Below the pieces are notes generated by a model. That model had not been told where the DNA came from, did no database searches, and worked only from the letters and a program-made list of their open reading frames with translations. Made by a program: the position numbers and the translations under genes. This document shows, one piece after another, positions 1 to 9,973 of a stretch of DNA of 64,000 nucleotides; the stretch's first letter is position 1; the number at the start of each line of letters is the position of its first letter. This DNA is from Cerrena zonata (Eukaryota; Basidiomycota; Agaricomycetes; Polyporales; Cerrenaceae): NCBI GenBank assembly GCA_038087015.1, contig JASBNA010000004.1:1550001-1614000 (forward strand). Reading direction: 5' to 3'.

Positions 1-66
1 TGAAGTTGAAGTGAGATCGAAACGCTGTCTGCATCTAGTCTAGCACGATCCTTCTTACCCCGGACC

Positions 67-2054
67 ATGGAGTTCGAAATTCTGGCAAGATGTCCGACTA
101 CCAAAGCCAGAGTGTCACGGATGAAACTCGCTCGTAAGAACCATTCATTTCCAACTCAAACCCTTCGATTTCTGATTCGTATTATTTTTCTTCTTTCGCG
201 CCACCTACTACCCTACAGATGGAGTTACAGCCCTTCCGACATTCATGCCTGTAGCCACCCAAGCTGCCATCAAGGGATTGACAGCGCAGCAGGTGGAGGC
301 ACTGGGGATCAACCTGATTCTCAATAACACTTATCACCTAAATCTTCGTCCCGGTATGAAGATCTTGAAAGAGGCTGGTGGAGCTCACAGGTTCCAGGGC
401 TGGAATCATAATCTGCTGACGGTACTATCCCACAAAAGTTATCCGAATTACAGAGATCGCGATCCCTAACGTGATTCTTCTTTTTAATTCCTTCCCTCTT
501 TGTAGGACAGTGGCGGTTTCCAACTTGTATCTCTAAGCAAATTTACAAAGATTACGGAAGAAGGGGCTCTATTCTCAAGCCCCTTTGACGGCGAATTGAC
601 AATGCTGACTGTTAGTATTAAAAAATAAGGTTTTCAACCTTCCCTCGTCATAATTAACGCTTTCCTGTCCTTCCTTCAGCCAGAAGAGAGTATGGCAATT
701 CAACACACCATCGGCGCCGACATTATTATGCAACTAGACGATGTAGGTACGCAACTCCAAGCTATCTCTATCTCCCAGCCGCTCATATGTGTGGGGTTGT
801 TGCCGCATTTCTAGTGTCAAGTTTGACAACTGGACCTCGTGTCGGAGAAGCAATGTGGCGAACTATCCGATGGCTGGACCGCTGTATCGAAGCACATGAA
901 CAGTCGGGGAAGACTGACGTACAAAACCTGTTCGCAATCGTACAGGGAGGTTTGGATCCGGACTTGCGAGATCAGTGCTTGGAGGAGATGATCAAGCGGA
1001 GGGATCGTGTCGCGGGTTACGCCATTGGAGGTCTCAGTGGAGGCGAAGAGAAAGGTATGTGTGTTGGAATGTGATATTCTGTAATGGAGCTATTATTGGT
1101 TCATCCGGAGTACTGACTTCCGATGTTTGTAGATGTGTTTTGGAGAGTGTAAGTTTCCGCGGAAATAGCATCTGCTTCTTTTCTTGCGGCTTACCTAGTT
1201 TCGCATAGAATCAAACAGTGTGCCGATAAACTCCCCGACGATCGTAAGTATCACATTCCCGGTATATTTTGGCAATGCTAAAATAGTTTTTATTCCTTCT
1301 CTGACTGACAGGTCCGCGATACTCAATGGGGATCGGTTTCGCCGAAGGTACGTTGTTTGTCTCCAAGAAGCTTTCCGGCGGGCACCTAACACGTGAATCA
1401 GATTTACTTGTTTGTGTGGCACTTGGGGTAGATATGGTAAGCAAACAACACATCCAGGGGTCACAATGAAACCCAAACGCTAACTACTAAAAAGGCCGAT
1501 TGCGTCTTCCCCACGCGTACTGCTCGATTTGGAGTCGCTCTCACATTCAATGGTCCCATGAACCTACGTATGTCACCACAAAATAAGCTAAAACTGTTTC
1601 ATCACTCAATACACATTCTGATCAGGGTCTGCTAAATATGCATCTGATTTCAAACCCATAACAGAGGGTTGTCCTTGCCCAACATGCTCGGATGGAACTA
1701 CACGAGCCATGCTCCATCACATCGTCGCTCTAGAGACCGCCGCTGCACATGGTACATCTGTTCATTCGAAACATAGCCCTGCCTGCAACTGAATTGCTGA
1801 CCCTTTGAATAGCACTGACGCAACACAACCTTGTTTTCCAAGCGAGGGTCATGGGCGGTGCACGCGACGCTATTATGGCTGGTACATTCCCTCAGTACCT
1901 GAAAACCTTCTTTGCGAACTACTTCGGGGATGATGGATACCCGGAGTGGTGTGTCAATGCCCTGAGAAGTGTCGGTGTCGATCTTTTGGAAGACAGACCG
2001 AATGTGAAGATTATTCCAGGACAGGGAGTAAAATGGGACAGAGCGGAACCATAG
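67..2054 (+). CDS. Queuine tRNA-ribosyltransferase catalytic subunit (TGT/QTRT1), multi-exon
   Basis: Swaps guanine-34 for queuine in GUN-anticodon tRNAs; in eukaryotes it acts as a heterodimer with QTRT2. The chosen ATG at 67 opens exon 1 (67-133), which splices to 219 and runs into [15 protein letters not shown]. Later exons carry the substrate-pocket block [20 protein letters not shown], the catalytic-Asp block [12 protein letters not shown], and the zinc site CPCPTC followed by the LHH histidine; the stop is at 2052-2054. About nine introns are needed, one flanking a 16-nt exon at 1133-1148 (DVFWR region). All hallmark residues of an active enzyme are visible, so it should be functional. 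Its 3' end lies 40 bp from the convergent DBP10 stop. Family identity is firm. Exact splice sites were read by eye. Confidence 0.95.
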
Positions 2055-2094
2055 TAGATAGAAAGCATGAAACAAGAAACCCGATGTAAATCTA

Positions 2095-5000
2095 CTATCT
2101 CCTGCCTCCTCCCCTGCCTCCTCCCCTGCCTCTCCGATTTTGTCCCCGCGCATTCTTCGCTTTCCTGTTCTCTGCAATGTTTCTTGCTTTCCGAATTTGA
2201 TCCACCGTTTTGAGTTCATTCTTGACCCTGCCAACTGTCTTTCCGGCTGATCTCTTCCCAAGTGCCGGAGTCTTTTTCCCTCTCGCCCCATTCGATGACC
2301 GTTGCTCTCCGTCGTCGCCACCAGCCCCCTCGCCCCTCTTCGTCTGCTGTCTGACCTTCCGGTCGTAATCCTTGTTGAGCTTATGCAACGGTTTCGCAGC
2401 CACGACTTGATTATGTTTCCACTTTCGTCCTCCCGGTCCACCTTTCCGTTGTGTACTTTCGTCCTCCTGTTCACCAACTCTAGGAAGGCTGACACGACTT
2501 TTGGCTCTCCATTCGTCAAATCGGCCACTTCGGTACGTAGCAGGCAGTTTGAGCCCGGACTCCGTTTTGACAAGCTTGACGTTGTCTGCACCCTCGCCTG
2601 TACCCTGGGTGAACTTCTTTTTCTTCTTGTCCCATTTCAGTTCGCGACGTTTCAGTTTTTGGAGGGATTCGTCTCCGGCGAGATCGAATGTCACGTCCTT
2701 GGCTTGTTCTGCGAAGGAAGCTCCGTCACGGAGTGAGTATCTGACGGATGAGTGTGTCAATGATAGTTCAAACCAGTGCGTTATGTAGAATATGAACATA
2801 CCCTTTTTCATCGATGGCGCCTTTCTGGTAATGAGACATGAAGTACTCAGAGTCGCGACGACCATGTCTGCCCTGCTTGCTACTTGACGGGTCGAAAACA
2901 GCCTGTAAGACTGTCACAATTAAGTGAATGTACGAAAGGAGAGGTGTAGATGAGGACTTACCGCAATCGTTGCCTCATCGGCCATCTCCACCTCCTCACC
3001 TTCATCACTCCCATTTCCATCCTTCCCATCTCCTCTCAGCCTCCTCGACGATAGGTCTTGACGAAGTCGCCGCATGAGCAGCCCTCTCCACCGCTTTACA
3101 CAAAGCCTTTCTCCGTTGCTTCATCAAAGTCGCAGTCTCTGTGTTTCCCCTCGCACCAATCTCCAAAACCGTCTCCAACGGCTTAAATGCGTTAACGGTC
3201 TGAAGCAATGCCTTCCTCTTGTCTTCTGCTTCCAGTTTCTTCACAGCAATACTGACGTCCTTGCTTCGGAAGAACACAGGATGGATACCAGAAGCCGACC
3301 CAACAATGCCCTTGCCTTCCTTGATCATCTCCTTCGTACGTTTATAGCTAGGCTGTGAAGCTTTACCTTTGCTACGTTCGTACATACCATGACCTTTCCT
3401 CATGACTTCACGAAGGATAGGAAGATTATGGTTCTCCTCGTCCAACCTCCTCACATATTCCACTTCTTCATCCACCTTGTCACGTTCGAATGGTCCCAAA
3501 ACGAGAGACTCTGTATAGGCTTGATCACCACCTTGAGTGAGTTCACTTTTGATCGGACGGCCCAAGAACAATTGGAGGTCGAGAACGTAAGGCAGTTCGG
3601 TGTTGGTGACGAAGGACCAAGCCCAACCTTGACGTCCGGCACGAGCTGTACGTCCAACACGATGGATGAAGACACGGGCACCCTGAGGGAAGTCGTAGTT
3701 GACCACGTTCTCGAGCACAGGAATATCGATACCACGAGCAGCGACATCTGTAACCACTAGAACGCTGGTCTGTCCACGGCGGAATTGTTCCATTTGTTGA
3801 CTACGTGCAGTTTGGTCGAGGGCACCGTAGATATGAGAGACAGCATAACCAGCAGTAGTGAGCAGGGTAGTGAGATACTCCACATGATGCTTAGTCGCAG
3901 CGAAGACAAGAGTCTGATGAGGAGCAGTGGCAATTTCTGAGTGCCTGAGTTTTCCTTTGCCTTTGTATTTTGTGTCAGTCGAGGATTCAGCCTCTTCCGG
4001 TTTTGGTGAGCCCAGAGGAACGCCGATGACATCTCGTAAGAGTAATAGGAGACATGCATCCTTTTCTGCTTGTTTCACAGAGAAGAAAGCCATTTTGAGG
4101 TCGGTACTGAGTTTACTTTCTGCGTCTAGACGAACGAGTTTGGGATTTTGAAGACCAGCTTTGGCGAATTCGACAAGGGATTTGGGAAGGGTGGCGGAGA
4201 AGAGAAGGGTTTGTCTCGAAGCTGGTAGTTTGTGAACAATCTCAGTGAGAGCGGTCTCGAAGCCCATCTCGAAGAGTCGATCAGCTTCGTCGAAAACGGC
4301 GTATTGAACGGATTTGAGGTCAAGGTTCATTTCGACAATAAGATGCAGAAGTCGACCAGGTGTTGCGATGATGCTTGAATAAATATTTAGAACCACATCT
4401 TCAAGCAAAAAAGTGGAATTCAACTCACACATCCGGATTACTTGTAATCATCTCGAACTGCTCATCCAATCCTTCACCACCAACCACCAATCCCCATCTC
4501 AAGCCTTGTCCCTTCTTTCCAGAATCCTCAGCTTCTTTGTCTCCAGCATGGTCTCCCTCACCAGCATGGTAGCCTCTAGACAGCTCTTTACCGACTTTCA
4601 GAACCTGAAGGGCAAGTTCACGAGTTGGCAATAGAATTAGAGCTCTAGAACCAAAGATTGAAGAATGTCTTCCCCCAAGTCTTTGAACGAGGGGAACGAG
4701 ATAGGCTAGAGATTTTCCTGAACCTGTACGAGCCATGCCTACAAGATCTCGGGGAGGATTGGTTAATAGGGCGGGAATGGAAAGTCGTTGGATGGGGGTA
4801 GGGATACGGAAGCCTTGGAGTGTTAGAGACCGCAGGAGCCATGGGTAAAGACCTTGAGGACATAATTTTATTAGAGATCTCGCTATACCTCTGAGTAGCA
4901 TCTAAACATACCCATGCTTTGGAAACTTCCACCACCAACTTCACCCTTGACAATCTTCGTCTTTCCTTTCGTCTTTTTCAACATTTCTGTTCCACCCTTA

Positions 5001-5224
5001 ATATCACGTTTCGACATCGACTTCCTGATAATCTCCTGTAGTTTATCGTCATCGTCGTCATCACCACTGTCGTCTGTCTGTTGTCTGTTCAGACGGGGTT
5101 TCTTTCCGGCAAGTGCAGAAGAAATATCAATGTCGGAGTCGGACTGTTCCGCTATAGAATAGGAGTCAGAATCAAATTCATCTTCCTCTGCCTCTTGAGT
5201 TCTTTTTCGTTTCGTGGGTGCCAT
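2095..5224 (-). CDS. DBP10: DBP10/DDX54-type DEAD-box RNA helicase (ribosome biogenesis)
   Basis: Nucleolar ATP-dependent RNA helicase of 60S subunit assembly. The order along the protein (roughly 950 residues) is: acidic N-terminus (from ATG 5224); Q motif GFRIPTPIQ; Walker A ARTGSGKS; PTREL; ATPGR; DEAD box VFDEADRLFE; SAT; VTDVAARGID; HRVGRTARAGR. The DBP10 C-terminal domain follows (SEYFMSHYQKGAIDEKG, then YSLRDGASFAEQAKD), and the end is Lys-rich and RGG-like. Introns interrupt it near 4864-4909, 4375-4432, 2903-2959 and 2738-2800. The long helicase exon ends in a stop at about 3005, whereas the next coding stretch (EGEEVEMADEATIA, about 2960-3004) is in the +1 frame. A frameshift or a very short intron must lie between about 3005 and 3080 (see findings). 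It shares a 573-bp divergent promoter region with the GLTSCR1-domain gene. Confidence 0.93.
3005..3080 (-). other. Frame discontinuity inside DBP10
   Basis: The helicase reading frame runs ...AAHAATSSRPIVEEAERR and stops at 3005, while the downstream acidic segment needs a +1 shift. A 28-nt GT..AG interval (about 3037-3064) would restore the frame as a spliced segment but is shorter than any normal fungal intron. A 1-nt indel, biological or from assembly, is the simpler explanation. Confidence 0.7.
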
Positions 5225-5797
5225 CGTGGAGGTATCACTTGAAGCAAGCTGGGTAGAGTATGCGCACTTTCACTCGATCGCCGAAAGCACTTGGGCTCAT
5301 TTCGATCGCAAATTTGGATTACTTAAGCAGATGGGAGTGGCGGTTACCAAGTTAGGAAAGTGTCGTAGTTGGTCTGGATGATGACTTTATCTTTTCGCAG
5401 GTAGCTCAGCGCGTTTTGTCTCACTTCCGGCATGTCCATTATCCTCCTGTTCTGTAGCCTCTATGATGAGCAACCATCAAGCACCTCTCAGTCTATCTGG
5501 TACATAGTAAATCTTTGACAGCTGAGTTGCCCTTAATGAGGGGCATGGGCAGTCAAAGGACGGCTTTTGGGGGAAAAAGAGCATTTGATTTTATGATTTT
5601 AGCAATGCTTACACACTGCCATCTCTGCCCTTTCTTTCAATCTCATTTGCTCTCTGCCTCTACAGCTGCAAAGGCTCTACAGTGAAAAGCCTAGGAGACG
5701 CTGGAGCCACCACCACCTGCCCTAAACTTGTCACGTTCCCTGTGTGCGCGTCAAAGCCACGCAAAGCAAACAAAGCCAGGCAGCTGGGGCTGAAATA
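5225..5797. promoter_or_regulatory. Divergent promoter region DBP10 / GLTSCR1-domain gene
   Basis: Intergenic region between two start codons in opposite orientation, so both promoters must lie here or overlap. It contains C/T-rich tracts near 5620-5660 just upstream of the plus-strand gene. There is no clear TATA box, as is common for housekeeping genes. No ORF in it looks coding. Confidence 0.5.
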
Positions 5798-7668
5798 ATG
5801 TCGAAACTCGGCGAGCCTTCAGGCTCCTCTCTTGCCTCTTCTTCGCAATCTGCAACCCCATCTATCCATCCAACTGATCTTCACGCAGATGTTTTGTCTC
5901 GATCGGCCACCTGTCGCGACTCCTTCGAGGGCTGGATCCGTGATAGACATCCAACCGACCTCATAACAAACGGAGGTAGACCTACACCTGAAGGAGGAAA
6001 TGTGAAAGTGAAAGTAGAAGCCGAAACTGCTAGCACGAGTGGACAAGCGAATACCCAGAATGGGGATGGATCTCAAGTGAACGGGAGACAACAATCTGCT
6101 CCGAGGAAAACGATCGCACTTCACGTTGACAAGGCCGTAAACGAAGCTCAGAGACGAAGTCGATTGAAAGGTCGGGGGTATTACGATGAACACGCCACCG
6201 TCCAGTCTGCTGCACGGTATGTGTCTGTCGTTTTCCTTCATTGCTGATCTTTTGTGCCCTTGCCCTGCACTCAGTTCATTATATCTCATTTTACTCATGA
6301 TTTCATCATCCCCGCAGTGTTGCAGTCAGTCTCAATTCAGATCAAAACTCTGCCCTCAACCCGGACGTCGATACTCCTTTCCGAGATGCTACGGACGTAA
6401 TTCAAAGGCTATTGCCGTATCATATCTTCCAACATCCCGCTGAAGATATAGCCGTGTTGTGTCGCGGTAGCATTAGCAAGGGGAAACGCAAGGCTACAGA
6501 AGAAGATCTTCTACGGGAAGAAATTGCTGGTAAGATTGTCCCTCACGCGTTTCATTCACGTTTCTTCTTACATAGCAAAATTTGCGACACAGAAACTAGA
6601 TTTGCACTAGAATGCTGGAAGCGACGGAGAATGCTCGAGAAGCGGTTTAGAGATGCGAGGACAGGTGCTGCTCAGGTGTGTATCGATTGTACCTGACTGT
6701 CTACTTGTTTCTTGAAAGCTTATTGGACGTTTGATATCCAGCGTACAGCTCCAGATGATCAAGCCTACGTTTTGGCGCAGGCTATTCTAGAATCCGATAG
6801 ACACGAGAATGCTGCCATCAGCGCAGAGTTACGGGCTGCAAAGCAAGAACTAGAGAAGATCGAACGCGAAAAGAAAGCTGCAGCGGCCGCCGCGAATCCG
6901 CCCACTCCGCGCCCAACATATTACCCTCCACAAACAGCAACAACACCAACAGCATACCCAACACAGTATCGTGGATATACTTACGCATATGGCCAAGGAT
7001 ATGGTTCGCAGTATACATATTCACCATATCAAACCAGTCCGGTTCCAGCAAATGCATGGAGTACATCGGTGTTCTCGCATACACCACAACGATCTGCCAC
7101 AGCGTACACGACACCGACAACGCCGGCGACCACATCTGCATTTCCCTCGACGTCAACGCCCATTGCTTCCACCTCCGCAGCACCTTCCACATCTACACCT
7201 GTCGTTCCACAACAGGCCCAACAGTCAACACCAGCAGTGCCTCTGACCTCCACATCACCGATCCCTGTACAACTACCCGTGTCTTCTTTGACGGATCTTA
7301 TCGCACTAGGAATTGTTCCTGTTCCTGTTTCAAGCGCACCACCTGCAGGCCAACCACAACCAGCAGCCGTATTGAAGGGGACAAGCCAGAACGGGCAGAC
7401 GGTAAGCTTGGAGATCAACGTGTCGTCCTTGCAAGGGACCCAGCTGAGCGGACTGGCGATGGTCTTGAGCACGCTGACGTCACGAGGAGTATCAGTCTCG
7501 AATACGGGTGGAGTTAATGGTGCAACAGCAGCTTCTGCCAGCACACAACCTGCAACCGGACGAAGTAGTGGTTCATCGGTAGCTAATGCTCCGAATGTAA
7601 ACGGGTCAGGAGGAAGTAGTGCAACATCAACGAATGCACCGACGTCTCACGGAGGAACAGGGATGTAA
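5798..7668 (+). CDS. GLTSCR1-domain protein (BICRA-like, chromatin-remodelling associated)
   Basis: Four exons: about 5798-6216, 6318-6529, 6593-6675, 6742-7668. The first ATG in frame is 5798; the open frame upstream has only a GTG. The conserved GLTSCR1 domain spans exons 2-4. It contains LNPDVDTPFRDATDVIQRLL and PYHIFQ, then a helical part (ETRFALECWKRRRMLEKRF), then a region ending in a charged coiled coil of the KQELEKIEREKK type. The remaining 250 residues are low-complexity Thr/Ser/Pro/Gln with Tyr-Gly-Gln repeats, likely disordered. In animals this domain anchors BICRA/BICRAL in non-canonical BAF (SWI/SNF) complexes. A role in a fungal SWI/SNF-type complex is inference. The last exon is long and intronless. 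Confidence 0.8.
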
Positions 7669-8443
7669 AATTGGTTCAACAGTAGGAAGAGATACATGGT
7701 TACTTGTCTGTCTGATTGGTTGAGGGGTTTTGTTTCTGTTGGTAAACTTTATTGATATCTAGTGCCCTTGTTTGCGGGAGGGGCGTGTAAGTGCATGATA
7801 CTGGATCCAACGATCAACTGTTATTTTTCGAGTACACTTTCCGTATTTGACAACCCGGGGGATAAGATGGGATTAGCCGCGACCATGTGGCCGTTGATGC
7901 CGTCATGATCTCGGTGGCGCGCAATACATGACCTCTCCTACTGCCACCCTCTTTCACAAGCCTCGAAACGTTCCTGCCAGCAGAGCACGTTATACCGAAC
8001 ACTGTCTTTTTCGTTTTGGCCATTGTCAAATCTGACAAGACAAATACGAAATGGGGAGTGATCTAGAGAATGCAGAACGTCGTGATGGACGCCAAGCGCG
8101 TCCACTAGCCCGAACGGCGAGACAGAGATACGGGGAGAGGGCACTGCAACTGCCGCTCCACAACAGAAAAAGAAGGCGTTCTTATAAAGTTGCAAATACA
8201 GACACGCTTCCATCCTTTGTTCCTGCTTTGATATCACATTGCATGCATACTTATATACCGCACTCCGTCATTATACCGCCCGCCACATCTTCCATTCGTG
8301 CTTCACATCCTACTAGCAGCGTTACTAGTACTCCACTACGCCCCCTGTATTCACGACGTAAGTATACATGTCTCCTCTATTACTTCCGTTATTAACATAT
8401 CCGTATGTTACGCTCAGTAGTATCATACTAAACGTCTGCCACA
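7669..8443. other. Intergenic region, 3' end of GLTSCR1 gene and F-box promoter
   Basis: Short overlapping ORFs here (for example a Ser/Arg-rich one at 8051-8395) show no recognisable domain or convincing codon pattern. TA-rich TATA-like stretches occur near 8250-8265 (acttatatacc), about 180 bp upstream of the F-box ATG. I see no gene. Confidence 0.4.
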
Positions 8444-9463
8444 ATGGCCCAACCGTTTATATTCAGCCAACTCCCGCCTGAACTCCTCCTCAACATCTTC
8501 GAGCATGCGGCTGTCGGTGACATGAAGACTGCACGGCAACTAACTCTCGTCTCATCCTGGATTCGTCATTGGATCGAGCCTCTACTGTATCATACCGTCG
8601 TCCTGTCCACCGCACCAGCGCTCCGATCCTTTGTATACGCATTGGAGCAGAAACCTTCCCAATTTGCACACCATGTCAAGAACTTAGGCATCTTTGCGTT
8701 AGGTCCCATGGAATCCATCGAACACGTCCTGCACGCATGTACCGCGGTCGACAGTCTCGCATGTGGATTTACGTTGGCGAATACCGCCCAATTACAAACG
8801 CCACACCCAGAGACCTCTGACCACGCGCCTGATTTCCCAAAAGAGCAACATCTGCTGGGTATAGCGTGCAGAGACGGCTGGGATACTTCTGCCGTCTCGC
8901 CAGCCGTAACTCATCTTCGCGTTCATCTTCCTTCCCAACCTAACGCCGTTGCACCATTTGCTCGACCCTATCCTGGAACGGAGGACGCACTCGGATGGGG
9001 TGTACTCTCCAGTTTACAAGCTCTTACCCATTTGGCCGTCGTATATCGGCCATCCCAAGCATATCCTACCAAATCTCTATTCACCGATCTTCAGCATCTG
9101 ATTCTTCCGCGGCAATCCGAAGACGAGGCGAAACCTAAACCTAATCAACGACCGAGACTTCAGCTAATCCTGGTACAGGTCGTCGGGTTAGCTTCATCCC
9201 AGAGAGTGGCTGTTGAAAGGCTGAATTCAGAAGCTCTTATGGCAGGGGGATCGTCCCTAAAGATCGTCGCTGAACGCGCCCCTTCCAGTGCCACTGTCCA
9301 ATGGGAGGAGTCTGTGCGTTCTGGGAAAAGCGTGTGGCAGGATGCTGAAGGAGTCGTGAAAGAGCGTGTAGCCAAGGAGGCTGCAAGACGAGAGGCAGGG
9401 AAGCAATCTACTCCTAAAACTTGCGAGCGTGATCATACGCTCATCTCCACCACTGTCTACTAG
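8444..9463 (+). CDS. F-box domain protein, intronless
   Basis: A single 339-codon exon. The N-terminus FSQLPPELLLNIFEHA followed by ARQLTLVSSWIRHWIEPLLY is a typical fungal F-box (about residues 8-55), the Skp1-binding part of SCF ubiquitin ligases. The rest is a mixed alpha/beta region without a recognisable substrate-binding repeat, ending in a charged Ala/Lys/Arg-rich helix. Agaricomycetes carry very large F-box families, and the target cannot be read from sequence. It is unusual in this window for having no intron. Confidence 0.8.
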   Translation: MAQPFIFSQLPPELLLNIFEHAAVGDMKTARQLTLVSSWIRHWIEPLLYHTVVLSTAPALRSFVYALEQKPSQFAHHVKNLGIFALGPMESIEHVLHACTAVDSLACGFTLANTAQLQTPHPETSDHAPDFPKEQHLLGIACRDGWDTSAVSPAVTHLRVHLPSQPNAVAPFARPYPGTEDALGWGVLSSLQALTHLAVVYRPSQAYPTKSLFTDLQHLILPRQSEDEAKPKPNQRPRLQLILVQVVGLASSQRVAVERLNSEALMAGGSSLKIVAERAPSSATVQWEESVRSGKSVWQDAEGVVKERVAKEAARREAGKQSTPKTCERDHTLISTTVY

Positions 9464-9973
9464 TTTCTGCTTGTACGTCATGGACAGCCATGCAACTGTT
9501 ACTATTTTATGATCTTGACATCTTGACGTCTTGTACATGTACATATATTACAACATTTATGGTTCTTGTATCACTACTAATAGCTATATAAGTATGCCTT
9601 ACCTATCTCGATGAATCGATGGCTATGAGTTTGACACAACATAGTACACCAGTATGTATGAAGCATGAGTTCTCCGAGAGAAGATAGCGATGAAGATGTA
9701 AGCCTCGATAGCATAGAATATTATCAATGGAAAAGATAAGTAAATCGAAGATCCACAAGCAAAAACCCGACCGGAGAAGTAAACAGTCTACTAGTACTAG
9801 TAACCTTCCTCCTGTTCCCCAAATTCCAAAAGTCGGGATCCGAACACGACTAAACAGCGACAAAAACGCCAAGACCACCCAAACGAATCTTCTAGCCCAC
9901 GAACGGCCACACCCGGGCATTCAACAGCTTTCCAGTCATGACTGGAAGGAAGCCACAAATCCGAAGGAATCTA
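9464..9973. other. Intergenic region between convergent genes
   Basis: A 3' flank shared by the plus-strand F-box gene and the minus-strand Zn2Cys6 gene. It is AT-rich just after 9463 with several TA-rich poly(A)-signal-like stretches (tatatta, tatataag). The short ORFs here are not convincing. Confidence 0.4.

Noticed and set aside
6818..7544. Long antisense and shifted frames across the Thr/Ser/Pro-rich exon of the GLTSCR1 gene
   Set aside because: Shadows of a low-complexity coding exon without stops in other frames.
8051..8395. 114-codon ATG frame upstream of the F-box gene
   Set aside because: Low-complexity Arg/Ser/Thr content, overlaps the TATA-like promoter DNA, no domain.
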